Source: Candidula unifasciata
Lineage: Eukaryota > Mollusca > Gastropoda > Stylommatophora > Geomitridae
Reading direction: 5' to 3'
NCBI GenBank assembly: GCA_905116865.2
Contig: CAJHNH020002691.1
Span: 192,501 to 256,500 of the forward strand
Length of the DNA: 64,000 nt
A model generated the notes under the pieces. It was not told the DNA's origin and made no database searches. It saw only the letters and a list, made by a program, of their open reading frames with translations. Below are positions 42,061 through 53,570 of this stretch, in pieces. Every line of letters starts with the position of its first letter. Position 1 is the first letter of the stretch. Position numbers and translations under genes: made by a program.

Positions 42061-43395
42061 CAGCACAGAGGGCCGCTCCCCCGGGAGCCTCCCTTTCAGT
42101 GGCGCCTGAAGCCGCCTCAGTGGCGACGCCAGGACCCCCTCGCCTACGCAAGCTGCGGGAGACCAACACACCAGACATCATGCAGTGCTCACGCTGCAAT
42201 AGGGCGTGGCATACAGCCTCGTCCTGCCGCAGCAGCCAATCGTGCAGATACTGTTCTGGGGACCACGAATTCAAGGAGGGCCCGCTAGCCAAAATCGACA
42301 CTAATTTCAAAAAACCGAACAACAACCGCAAGTGCCCAACTGTTCCGGTGCACACGGCGCGAGATACATGGGCTGCCCGTATGTCCAGCAGTGCAAGAAG
42401 ACACTAACAACAGCCCACGACCAGCTAGAAAGAGATACGTGGCACCCAGGTCTCCAGTAGCACCAAAGCAAACAAGAAGGAAGTCAGCACAACGCACATC
42501 AGAGAGACGAGCTGATAAGGCGATCGCAGCCACAAAGGAACCATGAAATATCGCTACAAACTTCTGAAATTTTAGTTGAAATCAGAGCTCTCCAAAAAGA
42601 AAAGTCTGACGCTACCGATGCCAACGCTGATAGAACCCAATTGCTGGACCTGATTTCGCAGATGCGTGACGAAATCAAAACCTTGAAAGACGACAGACAA
42701 GAACAAGTCTCACAGCAAACAAAGTTGCTAGCAGAGGCTGCACAAATGCAGAAAAACCTGCTAGAAATGACCTTAAATCTCCAAGCAGAAAAAGCAGCAG
42801 ACAAGATCCGCCGACAAGAAGAAAGGGAGGAGAGAAGAAAGGAAACCGAAGCACTCAAGGAAGCCCGAGAATGCACTTATAAAGAAGTTACCCTTATGAT
42901 CCAGGCAAAAGCAGAAGCCGAAGCTGCAGTGCTGGCGGCAAGAACGGAGTGTGTCCTGCTAGAGAAAGAAAGAGAGGCTTCCAGCAAAGTTGTAAAGAAA
43001 CCAAGTATCAGCAGGGCCGACAAAAGCACAGTTACCGAAGCGGTAGTGATGCAGCACCAGGGACAGATGACAGATCCCACGAAAATCGAAGAACGAAGCG
43101 ATGAAACACCTACCAGGCAGCCTGTCACCCCACGCGAAAGACAGAAAGCAGCAGCCGTTGTAACTTGCGATGCCGAACTTCAAGCGATGCTTGAGGGTTT
43201 CAACAAGCAAGTAGTCCCGCCCAAGCTGGTGTACGACGATGAAGGCGGCCGCTAGGGCGTCGACTACTCATTTGATGAATACGGAGATGAAGGCGAAACA
43301 CCAGAACTACTGGAAAAGAGCCAAAAAGTTCACGGACTCTGCGACGAAATCAACACAGCCCTAAACCAACCCCAGGCGCCAAAGAAAACGCAATA
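42061..43395 (+). pseudogene. Gag-like ORF1 with three zinc knuckles, copy 2
   Basis: The first knuckle is CSRCNRAWHTASSC, the second CRYCSGDHEFKEGPLAKI. A third, KCPNCSGAHGARYMGCP, is restored by a one-base shift at about 42337. A coiled coil (about 42550-43000; MRDEIKTLKDDRQEQVSQQ, then Ala/Glu/Lys-rich) and the conserved LQAMLEGFNKQV follow. A TAG at 43253-43255 stands where copy 1 has Tyr (SRYAITYDF). Past it the frame is open for 46 more codons to 43395. Apart from that stop, the shift at 42337 and one stop near 42458, it is well preserved. Confidence 0.8.
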
Positions 43396-44640
43396 GAAAA
43401 TGGCACACCCAATAGAAGAGGCTACCGCCAATTCTAAAAGCCACAAAGAGAGCCCACCAAACAAGCCGCCAACCAGACAGACAGCCACCACACCGGTGCC
43501 ACACCCACCTGCTCTAGCCCCACGTAATTACCATAGAGCTAACCAAAAATCTTAACCTAGTATATTTTCAGGAAAAAGTAGACAACGGAAACCACCACAG
43601 GCCACTCGACCTTCCGAAGCAGATAGCCGAGGGCATTGCACCTAAGGGGACCAGCATCTGGGAATTCCAGTCTCCATCATGCCACCCCACCCCACCCCAC
43701 ATGTATTTTAACAAATGCCTTTCACTTTTATTTCAGACCAAGGGACCTCAACCCACCAGTGTGGAACCTACCTCTATAAATCTATCTCTCACTCTCACTC
43801 TCCCGACCTAACTATCACATCTCCTGGCACATTTGAGCAAATTAGATCTCTCATTTGTAGCCTATCTTACTACCACTACTTATCCACACTCCATGGAAGA
43901 AAAAAAAAAACGGGCTGATCACAACAACAGATTGTGACGGCCCTGGTTGTCCTGAAAAGGAGCATTGTTTGAGACGTTGTGACCAGGTGTTTGTTTGGCT
44001 TTTCCCGGCGGCTTTACAGAGCGGCAACCAAGCAGCAACAGGGCACCAGCAGAGCGACCAGCACGAGGCAAGCCAAGCACCAGCACAGCGACCAACACCA
44101 GGCAAGCCAAGCACCAGCAACAGTCAGCTAGTACCCGTCGATATCATCACAAAGAGAACTGGCCCACACCAGACCCAAAGACCACAAGCACCACAGCGCA
44201 ACCAGGAAACAAAGAACCGGAATATCAGGTGTGACTACACACCACAAATAAAAGGAAATCAAATAAGACAGCAAAGGAACCTTCCTACATATAGCAGGCC
44301 TCCGGGTGGCTGAAAAAGGATCAAATTTGGAATTTTTGTTGGACGAAACGGAGTGGGCACTAACTTACAAGCAATCCACCAACGCATGTGGGAAGAAGCA
44401 TGCACAGATAACATATCAACACTGTACGGACTGGGCTAGTGGATAATGACGAATCTCTTACACTAACACAATTGTGTGACATGGGAGTAAAGCATAGTCA
44501 AGCACGTCTATGCCGCCTTTGAAGCCGAGATTGACTACATTATAACCAACTTCTAATGGGAACAATTAGTAGAAGTATCTTGGAGTGGTTGTTGCATCGG
44601 AGGACTGGGCACGCATAGGAATGCCCGGTGTGCAGTCACG
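43396..44640. other. Downstream region of gag-like LINE, no domain seen
   Basis: A short frame from 43399 (MAHPIEEATANSKSHK) could be the start of a second ORF but closes at 43554. An A run lies at 43900-43911. The Gln/Pro/Thr-rich frame 43969-44313 resembles no family I know. I cannot see endonuclease or RT motifs. Confidence 0.35.
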
Positions 44641-45640
44641 TCGATGGTTTAACCTCAAAAGAAGTTATAATTAGAGCATCCGTTTTCAAAGATCCATCAG
44701 CACTCAGTGGCGGATGTCATCAAAATAGGGCGGCACTACATCTTCCGAAAAATGAAAAAAAACTTTTTAAATCAGCGACCAGCCTGACAAATAACTATAC
44801 AATTACCCTTACTGTCATTCACTATCTTCCCGCGATTGAACTAGTCACTAAAACGAACATTCATCCAGTAAACAGTCAAACCAACCAACCAAGTTGCCAA
44901 CCAACCAGTCACACAAAAAAACAGACAAGCAGCAAACATGCCAACCAACCAGCATTATCGACCAAAGCTTTCATACTAGAAACAACTCCAAGGCTTCATC
45001 AACACTTGCACGGATTCTTCAACGTTGACAGCGGGGAAAATAACATTTTATCGAAAACATTTGTTTTCAGAGGTCAGGTCTCAAGTGTATAATAGATTAA
45101 GACTTGTCCACTGGCACGCCCGTAACAGACCGTCTCTGTTTAAACTTTAACCAGTGTTTGTAAGAGCTCTGCTAGGTTCGTATTATAGTCGGTTTCAAAA
45201 GTTGAGTTCTTAAATTTAAACAAATATCTCGAAAACTCTTTGGCGTGTGCCTAAAGGCGTGCAGTTTGATACTTTTGCCAGACTTTTGCCAGCTTTGCTT
45301 CAAGGCATTTACTCTAAACATGTTGAATGTATGCTTTGAATCGGTGTCTGTATTTTCATACACCACAAATAAGACAAAATAAGAACTAGATCTTTTTTTT
45401 TTACACTATAGTCTTTTTCGTGCAAGGAAAATTTACGAACAAGTTGCGTGCTAAATTTCAACAATATAAACCAAACGGTTACTAAGTTACAGATGTTTAA
45501 ATCTGGGCACGACTTTTTTAACTGACTATACGAGCACATGTTGTTTGAAACGTATTGTATTAAACTATGTTCATCTTTCTTTAGGTCGTAGGGCTGTTGT
45601 ATGGAATACATAAATCCCAGGAAGGAATCACTGCCACTCA
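44640..45640. other. Unassigned spacer
   Basis: A short CCAACCAACCAA-rich part lies at 44880-44960. A block with ACAGACACCGATTCAAAGC on the minus strand (about 45330-45350) recurs on the plus strand at 49090-49110, so a low-copy dispersed repeat is present. The minus-strand frames at 45172-45653 have no recognisable domain. Confidence 0.4.
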
Positions 45641-45880
45641 AATCAAATGCCAACTGATCTTGGGTTCGGGTCCCGAGAGGGTCGGATTTTAAAAGAAGTC
45701 CTTGGCTCTGAGGTCGACCCAGCCTTTAGTGGGTACGAGATACAGTCCTGTGAAGAAAAGGCGACCAGCCTGATGCTGACCACATCACCCACCGAGTGCC
45801 GATTGGTCTACAAAATATAGGTCTAGCCCTATATGTCTAAAACGCATAGAGGCGGTGAAAAGGGTCTTCTACTTTTACTT
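45640..45880 (+). mobile_element. SINE-B copy
   Basis: A partial head (GGGTTCGGGTCCC box B) is followed by the centre: GAGGTCGACCCAGCC, GCCTGATGCTGACCACATCA, then GAGTGCCGATTGGTCTACAA, with a TCTAGCCCTATATG tail. It lies just outside the left inverted segment. Confidence 0.8.
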
Positions 45881-46399
45881 GACTGTATGTAACTCACATG
45901 TTGAAGCCTCCATAATTTGGATTTATCATTTTAAAGTTTCGCTTAATCGAAGCATTCTTAAGTAAACCACGTCATTGGCGCCTAGATGAAATTTCTGGCT
46001 CGTGTATACATTACCCAGGATTCACAGGCCATGTGTTAAAATTGGTTCTATGTAGCAGTTGTCTTCAGGCACGATGAAATACACGTTAACTGCGGTACAG
46101 GCCACAACGATGTGCACTCACAAATGGGAGAAACGATAAGTGCCACGCAATGTTTTTTCTCCACACTCCGCCATTAAAACTGAAGAAGAGTTTGTTCGAG
46201 ACATGTTAACAGAACACGGGTGTACACGTGCTTGTAGATACTGCCCCGTGTACATAACTGTTATACCAGTGTTTCCTGTCTGGGTGATCTATTACCTTGG
46301 GACAACAGGCAGAAAAGAGGTTCTAACATTTTTTGGAAGGTCTTTCAGTAAGAGTTAAAAGTGTATCAGGAATAATCAAGAGTTTACTTTGATACCATC

Positions 46400-46560
46400 T
46401 AGTACATCAGGGAAGAAAGTAAAGTATAGGACCCTTTTTCATGCTCTCAGGCGTAATGGGCATATAGGACAAGCCCTTTTTTTATAGACCAACCTCCAGT
46501 GGTGGGGGATTTGGTCAACATTGCGCCAAATCGGGTAGTACTTTATGATGTAGATATTCT
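46400..46560 (-). mobile_element. SINE-B-like fragment in left segment
   Basis: The minus strand shows AGACCAACC-complement (GGTTGGTCTATAAAA), TGTCCTATATGCCC and the terminal GGGTCCTATACTTTAC part. Its counterpart lies at 54095-54210 in the right segment, in mirrored position. Confidence 0.6.
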
Positions 46561-46589
46561 TTGTGACCTATTGACATCAAAAGGTGTTT

Positions 46590-46810
46590 ATTTTTTTCTC
46601 AGTGTTGACCGGTTGTAAACTTCCGAGGAAAGATCTGGTTGTTCATCCACTTCTCGACCAAAAATGTTGGCCCAGAACTTAAAGTGTGCGTGATCGCATA
46701 TTTTACAGATCTGGCTTATTTGTATGCAGACTGTTGGCTCTCAGACAGATGCAGTCAGACTTAGAAGGAAACATCCTTAATGTGTCGCTTACTTCCAACA
46801 TGGTATAACA
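46590..46810 (+). mobile_element. SINE-D fragment in left segment
   Basis: TGTAAACTTCCGAGGAAAG, ATCTGGTTGTTCATCCACTTC, then CAGATCTGGCTTATTTG follow the family order. The first part is mirrored at 53935-54020. The later part is found only on this side. Confidence 0.6.
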
Positions 46811-48003
46811 AGGAATGGACTCAAGAATGTGGTAACTACTCGCAAGAATGATTGAAAGAGAGCAAAGGCGGAGGCAACGAGATAAACATCTAAATGGCTT
46901 GGCCAAATGGATGAGATGAGATAAGAACATTGTCCTGATTCGTGATTCTAGTTAACGTGTGGGATGGCGAAACATAAAAGCCTACGCACACCGATACGGT
47001 ACATGATGTTGTTTTTGGCTGTGCTGTTTGTATTTAAACAACAAGCTGGTTTAAGTAAGAAAATGACCATTATATAAGTGCATTCCTCCCTGTGTGGATT
47101 CTGGTGTCCCATCTGAAAGAGGGGCAGGCGAAAAAAAAGGGTTTGGTGGGGGGGGGGGGTGTGGAGGCAGAACCCGCTGCCCGTCAACAAGCATAATGTA
47201 AAGGGCGACTAATTCAGCATTTGTTGAAATCGGATGCGCTGTGCCCAGAGGCGCAGATATCATAGCCTATCCGTAAACCACAACACGACGTGACAACTAC
47301 CCTTTAGAGGCGAATACAGAAGAATATAAAGTGTCATCCAAAGAACACAGTTTGGGAATCAGTGAGATAGAGCCATGGAAATACCAGCGTTTAACTGTCA
47401 ATCGATCTTGTGCTTAAAAAAGGAAGCGTTTTCTCATAGGAAAACACAACATCAGTTTGGTAAAGTACGTTTGTTATTTGTCAGCATCGGGCGCGGTAAT
47501 ACCACAGACAGACTGTTTTTTCTCCCCCGGTTGTACATGAAATAGACATTTCTGCAGTGTTTCGTGTAATGAGTGACATCTTTTCTGGAGTTCCCAATGG
47601 AACACTGTGTTCAGCTGAAGCTGGGAGTAAAAGGATGTTCTGAAAAATAATATTTAGCTGTATTTAACTCCTACAGTCTTAAACAGCTTCAAAACTTGTT
47701 TTAAGCGAGCTGTTGTATTAAATAATGAATGTGAGGATTTCGTCGCCGTTTCTTCTTCTACCTTATATACCCCAATTGAGTATAAACCGTCTATTTCATC
47801 TCATTTTGCAATTCTGTATTCCTTGTGATTTTAATGCACTTTATTGTGTGTCTATGTAGATCCCAGTATTAGGATATTCTAGTTATTTTATTATCAAGCT
47901 TTTTCACTGTAAGGAGCATGCGCACGCAACCCCCATGTTACAGAGGCCCTGTTAGGGTATATTTTCGGCCTCGATAATTTGGGACCGTTATTCGGAAGAT
48001 AGC

Positions 48004-48005
<2 letters not shown>

Positions 48006-48077
<72 letters not shown>
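48006..48077. repeat. (TA)n microsatellite
   Basis: 36 uninterrupted TA units. Confidence 0.97.
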
Positions 48078-48079
<2 letters not shown>

Positions 48080-48109
48080 CTTTTTCTATGAAATATACAG
48101 TTTTTGAAA

Positions 48110-48225
48110 ATCCAGAGGAGAATGAAACTTAGAAGACCTTCAGCGACGAGTAACCAACTGGAAAAAAAATGGTTAATCACAGAGATGAATAGAGGCGGGT
48201 GATATATGCGATAATGAATCTCAAT
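48110..48225 (+). mobile_element. LINE 3' end fragment
   Basis: Reads NLEDLQRRVTNWKK then, shifted, VNHRDE. It is the same tail as the minus-strand fragment at 50038-50200 (NLEDRQRRVTNWKK), so the two are an inverted pair of one family. Confidence 0.6.
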
Positions 48226-48534
48226 GGACTTTAATTCTTGTGTCAGTTTTGTGGTAAATCAAAAAGGAATTAATTTGCCTCTGTTTGATGAAGCCTAATT
48301 GTCCGGGATCCTCTCTTGACCTCCCCTGCGGAGATGTATATAACAATGTGTACGGTTCTGTGGCTTCGAGAATAGCGAAATCATTCACTAGAACACGGAT
48401 CGTCGACGCACTGAGCTTCGATTTCTGTGGTGCTCGGTTAAGACCTTTTGTGGGGCTTCAGGGCGAAATATTTCAGTTCCTTCCAAAAATCTTGCTTAAT
48501 TGTAATTTAAATTTTTTTTTTACTTAGTAACCGT

Positions 48535-48765
48535 TTGGTGTGGCTAAGTCGATGCGAACACTTCGTAATGCCGGGATGCCGGGTTCGATCCCAGCTGCAG
48601 GCCATGTGCCTGGCGTTGGTTTCGACAGTGGTATCAAGAAAGCCGACCGCCCAGAGGCAATGGCAAACTACTGGAAGTAAATGTGACTAGAAAAACCACA
48701 CAACAGCCAGGGGCTGTTAGGGTTGGTTCTGCAACGTCCTGAAAAGGAACGCACCTAACCAACCA
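48535..48765 (+). mobile_element. SINE-C, near full length
   Basis: Box A (GTGTGGCTAAGTCGATGCG) and box B (GCCGGGTTCGATCCCAGC) at 48538-48594 lead to a body with CTGGCGTTGGTTTCGAC, AAACCACACAACAGCC and the terminal TTCTGCAACGTCCTG. It is the reference for the fragments at 20985 and 25960. Confidence 0.8.
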
Positions 48766-48769
48766 GCCG

Positions 48770-49005
48770 TTCGGTGTAAATTGTTGGGTTTCGCTCCTTG
48801 TCGAAGCAGGACGTTTTTTTTTTTTTAAATGACCTTGGCTTTCAGGTCGACCCAGACTTGAGTGGGTATCGGGTGCAGTCCTTGGGAAGTAAAGGCGGCT
48901 GGCGTGATGATGACCACATCACCCATCTTGTTCCGACTGGTCTATAAAATATAGGTCTAGCCCTATACGCCTAAAGGCATGGAAAAGAATACTTTACTTA
49001 CTTAC
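48770..49005 (+). mobile_element. SINE-B copy directly after SINE-C
   Basis: After a T run at about 48815-48826: GACCTTGGCTTTCAGGTCGA, GAAGTAAAGGCGGCTGG, TGATGACCACATCACCC, GACTGGTCTATAAAATATAG, then the hairpin ACGCCTAAAGGCATG and a (TTAC)n tail. A weak head lies before the T run. Confidence 0.8.
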
Positions 49006-49259
49006 TTCACCTGATAATAATGATGTCCTTGTAAAAATCTTTAAACAGACATCTCCTATTAATTTTGCATTAGTTGCGGTAATGAAAAACACAGACACCG
49101 ATTCAAAGCGAACAGTCAGCATTCGTACAGTGAACAGAACAACGAGAATCTTTCAAAACAACAGACTGCACTATTGTCACAGGTCTTTCCCTCTCAGGTG
49201 GTCATCTCCAGCATTAGTAGCCCATGAGTTGAGGATAAAGAAAGTTGGAGGGCAGATGA

Positions 49260-49387
<128 letters not shown>

Positions 49388-49534
49388 ATATTGGTAGACA
49401 GTTTTACGTTATTGCATGAAAGATCATCTGTGTCAGAAATGGACACGAGACAGAAGGTTTTGGATAGAAGCATTACTGCCAACGCCACATGACACGAACT
49501 AGAAGAAGAAATCTAGGTCATGGGAAAAAAAAAA

Positions 49535-49650
49535 AAAAAGTTTAGAAATCTTCGCGTCTACCGACTGTAACTCTAGAGGAAAGTTATGATTGTTCGTCCA
49601 TTCTGTACTTTGGTCTTGTGTTCAAGTAAATTTCGCAGCGCAGCTTCACT
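49535..49650 (+). mobile_element. SINE-D fragment
   Basis: ACTGTAACTCTAGAGGAAAG, GTTATGATTGTTCGTCCATTC and TTGGTCTTGTGTTCAAG match the SINE-D centre. Both ends are missing. Confidence 0.6.
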
Positions 49651-50037
49651 GTTTCTACATTTTTTTTTGGTTCTAATATTTTCGAACACGGTTCATCCAT
49701 GCATTCAGTTTTCGTTTCTTTAAATATAAATGCCTTGGAATTTAGAGCGTCCTCTAGGTTGAAGTAATCCGTAAATTTTCTTCAAAATTCCGTCCGCAAT
49801 CATCTAGATGAATTGCGAAACACTCAAATCAAGAAAATGTTTTATACCTGCACTTTCTTCCATAACACTAATGTTCTTTAAAGACACTTCCCTCAGATAA
49901 GTTGTAAACATCACACTCAAACTTGTTTCTAAAATTGTTTTGTGTTTTGTTTTCGTTTTTCTTGCGAGCTTTCATTTAATTTTTTTGGCGTTTTCGGTAA
50001 TCATGAATAAATGACAGTTTCGGTAATTATTGATGCC

Positions 50038-50200
50038 CTTCTTCTTCTTCAGCATTCCGAGCCAGTGAAGTTTATTGTTGCAGATTTCAGCCGCTTCCGT
50101 TCATCCCTATGATTAATCCTCTTCTTCCAGTTGGTTACTCGCCTCTGACGATCTTCCAAGTTATATTCCCCTCTGGATTTCATAAATTGTATAATTTATA
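50038..50200 (-). mobile_element. LINE 3' end with GAA tail
   Basis: The minus strand reads NLEDRQRRVTNWKKRI, NHRDERKRLKSATINF, then a stop and a (GAA)n tail at 50039-50050. It is an open, little-decayed LINE tail of ~50 codons. Confidence 0.7.
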
Positions 50201-50515
50201 AAAGAAGGCCAGTGGATCTTCTTAAAAAAGCAGCCCGACTAACCCAGTGTGCATCTTTGCGCAAAAAGAAATGTCCACGCTGAGCTATATGTACGTCCAG
50301 CAAACCTCAAAATTAAAGACTTCATAACCAACAACGTCTGCCGCGAATCAAGTTGACAATGATGCATGGTGGTACCATGACCTCATCCGAGCTAAACATG
50401 TCATTTAAAGTGTTTACTGGTGATGGGATGTTTGGTTTTATTTTTGTGATGCACTAAATACAGATGTTTACCGATATTGTAAATTTACTTTTGTTTGACT
50501 GAAACATCGTTGATG

Positions 50516-51225
50516 TCATTGTATGTCTTACGGTGCCAAACCTTAGGCACCCGTTGATCTGCTACCAGCTCTGAGACATTTTATGTTTTACGGTGCCAAA
50601 CCTTAGGCACCCGTTGATCTGCTACTAGCTCTGAGACATTTTATGTCTTACGGTGCCAAACCTTAGGCACCCGTTGATCTGCTACCAGCTCTGAGACATT
50701 TTATGTCTTACGGTGCCAAACCTTAGGCACCCGTTGATCTGCTACCAGCTCTGAGACATTTTATGTAGGCACGTGTTACGGTGCCAAACCTTAGGCACCC
50801 GCTGATCTGCTACCAGCTCTGAGACATTTTATGTCTTACGGTGCCAAACCTTAGGCACCCGTTGATCTGCTACCAGCTCTGAGACATTTTATGTCTTACG
50901 GTGCCAAACCTTAGGCACCCGTTGATCTGCTACCAGCTCTGAGACATTTTATGTCTTACGGTGCCAAACCTTAGGCACCCGTTGATCTGCTACCAGCTCT
51001 GAGACATTTTATGTCTTACCTTGTCAAACGTTCGGCTCGTGCTGGTCTGCCACCAGCATTAAGACATTTTATGTCTTACGGTATCAAACCTTTGGTAAGT
51101 ATAGGTCTGTCTGATACATTGTCAGACCTTCGATTCTCGTTGGTCTGCCACCAGCACTGAAACATCTTTGTCTTACGGTGTCAGACCTTCAGCTCGTGTT
51201 GATCTGCCATCCGGCTTGAAATCTT
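50516..51225. repeat. 60-bp tandem repeat, 8 near-identical and ~3 diverged units
   Basis: Each unit carries TTACGGTGCCAAACCTTAGG, CACCCGTTGATCTGC and TACCAGCTCTGAGACATT. Units start (TTACGG) at 50528, 50588, 50648, 50708, 50776, 50836, 50896 and 50956, with an 8-base insertion before the fifth. From 51016 the units diverge strongly. The GGTGCC...GGCACC inverted repeat with an 8-base loop is kept in all good units. Confidence 0.95.
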
Positions 51226-51764
51226 CTGATCTCAGCATGCCAGTTATTTCAGATAGCAGCCCGGAGGGTTAAATAGCGAGCACGCCTGCAATAGGTCACG
51301 ACATATGAGGCGGATTAGCCCTTGACCTATGACACTAAAGCGACACCGATAATTATGATGAATGGTTGTAGAATTCCCGACACTGAGATAACGACTTTTA
51401 AAGCAGCTTTATTCTCGGCATCTGATCGATATACACACCAACAGCTCAGCCATCAAGCAAGATTGTGTTGAAAGCCATCTTACTGCCAAAGCCGCTGCAG
51501 AGCAGTAGCTAGTCACTTGCCTGGCAAAGCTAAGATTGGCTTGGCTGGCTTTGCGGGGGGAAAAAACATATCGTAACGTCCAGCCAGCACCCCTGAAGAT
51601 GGAGCTGATGGTTATAATGGTGAATATCTTGCAGTGTTGATGCGATCCAGTGAGACAGACCTAAATACTGTCCCGACTAGCGACTAAATCTTCTACCGGC
51701 CAGCTAATAGATGACTCGGTCATCGATGAAAGAGAAGGTTTCGTTTCGAGACATATTTATAACT

Positions 51765-51885
51765 GAACCTGCTTTCAGGACGACCCAGCTTAAAATGAGA
51801 AGATACGGCGACCGACGTGATGTTCAAATCGCCCCTTGAGTACGGACTGGTCTTTGACCATATGGTTCTAACAACATGAACAAAT
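51765..51885 (+). mobile_element. SINE-B fragment, old
   Basis: GCTTTCAGGACGACCCAGC, GACGTGATGTTCAAATCGCC and TACGGACTGGTCTTTGAC align with the SINE-B centre with many changes. Confidence 0.6.
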
Positions 51886-52404
51886 CAGTTCAGGTGAGAA
51901 GTAGAACTATTACGTCTCACAGTATCACAATCATCATCATTAATCAGCTCGTGCTTCACAGAATGTCGTTTTTGACACGTCACGCCTGAACATATCTCCT
52001 TCTCTAGCCAATTTTTCAGCCCTATGCGCTACAAGAAATAAGTCAAATGTTTCGACTATCTTGAAAGACACATATATGGGGGCAGGGGGTGGGGGGAGAG
52101 GGGCTTATTAAAGAGCGAAAAAGTGAAAGGGATGCCAGCAAGAGGTAGACAACAAGCAGGAAATATTTCATCCAGAGATACACAACTAACAGTCTGAGAG
52201 AAAAAAACCGCAATTACATCTTCGAATGAACGCAGAAAAAAAAAAAGAAGAAACCGCATTGAAATATTTCAATTAGACTGAATAACAACGTCTAAAACAA
52301 ATGTGTAGGTTCAACATTTATCAATTATTGACTAAGAGGAAAAATATATCGTAAACCAACAGAAAAATGATCGCTGTAGTTTGAAAGCCCCTTTATAAAT
52401 GTGT

Positions 52405-52482
52405 ATGCTGCAGGAGATCGCGGATTGTGGAGAGGCATGATCGCCCACGCCAGTCGGCAAGGCACCTGATGATGATGATGCA
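52405..52482 (+). mobile_element. Terminal piece of LINE (family of 55722)
   Basis: GDRGLWRGMIAHASRQGT followed by a stop and (GAT)4 matches the end at 56290-56355 (TGPNSVEMH-/ RAHASRQVM). Only the last ~75 bp remain. Confidence 0.65.
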
Positions 52483-52513
52483 CACAAACACACACACACA
52501 TGCACGCACGCAT

Positions 52514-52544
<31 letters not shown>

Positions 52545-52647
52545 TATATATATAAATATAAAGACCCTTTATACATATATATATACATATATACTACATA
52601 TACATATATATACGCATATACACATTTATATATATATATATATATAT
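52481..52647. repeat. (CA)n then TA-rich compound microsatellite
   Basis: CACA repeats to 52542, then ATATAT/ACATAT repeats to 52647. Confidence 0.95.
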
Positions 52648-53570
52648 CATAGAAACCTCCGGTTTAGTCACGTCTTTCTACTAATAGGTCTATTCTACCG
52701 CCCAGTGCAGCTACACGCGCAGGACACATCTAAGTATGGCCTTAAACATATATACGTATGGGTGTGACATAAACAAATATATGTGTGAGTTGACGATTTA
52801 CAATAAGAAAAATCCTGATAATAATTTAATGAGAGTATCCTTGGGCTGAAATACACATGTGTATGTGAATCTATGTGTGTTGCGCGATTGCGCTCGCGCG
52901 CGCGCGTGCTCCTCACAATTAAAAAGCCAGATAATTGTATAACTAGTATAACCTACAGAGTTAGGAAATAATGTGTACAAAGCAAACACAGCTCAGAGAA
53001 TTGGAAAATGAGATGAAAAAGAGGGTATATACTCAGTTGGCGGTTCAATGTAGAGTGGAAAAGACAAGGAAATCCAAGCATACATTTTCTAAATAAAACA
53101 GCTCGCATCAAAAGAGTTTAAAAACAAAAAGTTTGAGACTGCAAGAGTTAAACACAGCTAAACGCTATTATTCAGAACATCCTTTAATTGCGAAATTCCC
53201 ATTTTATGTAGACACCGAGAAAAGAATCTATCTGCGAGATTATCCCGCCCGATGCTAACAAATAACAAACGTACTTTACTAAACCAATGTTGTGTTTTCC
53301 TATGAGAAAACGCTTTTTTGTGTGGAGCGCAAGATCGATTGACAATTAAACGCTGGTATTTCCATGGCTCTAACTCACTGATTCCCAAACTGTGTTCTCT
53401 GGATGACACTTCTGTATTCTCCACTGAAGGGTAGTTTACACGTCGTATTGTGGTTTACAGATAGGCTTCGATATCTGCGAGGTTTAGCACAGCATATATG
53501 ATTTAGCAAACCACTAACAGGTTGCCTTTTAAATCATGCTTGTTAACGACAGCGAGTCTGCTCCCAAACC

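Larger units (their letters stand above)
39975..43395 (+). mobile_element. Gag-like LINE, copy 2, split by DNA element
   Basis: The 5' UTR portions 39975-40095 and 41786-41870 align in order with the uninterrupted minus-strand copy (11085-10890). They share CGCTAAC-ATCCATTCGT, ATTCGGCTGAGTC and, after the insertion, TTAGCAGCCCG and ACGCACC. ORF1 follows at 42061-43395. I see no RT downstream, so the 3' part is missing or unrecognisable. Confidence 0.8.
45905..47825 (+). repeat. Left segment of a large inverted duplication
   Basis: Its reverse complement aligns in order with 52990-54690. Matching blocks include GGCCATGTGTT (46030 and 54560), AATGGGAGAAACGATAAGTGCCA (46120 and 54455), GGAAAGATCTGGTTGTTC (46628) with GAACAACCAGAGCTTTCC (53972), and the 47330-47470 region with 53270-53410. 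No TE coding domain was found. It carries its own extra sequence at 46740-47140. Confidence 0.8.

Noticed and set aside
43969..44313. Gln/Pro/Thr-rich frame as a gene
   Set aside because: Two frames are open at once over biased composition. No domain, splice context or homologous copy in the window.
50516..51225. CRISPR-like array with hairpin repeats
   Set aside because: The whole 60-bp unit is conserved, with no variable spacer.
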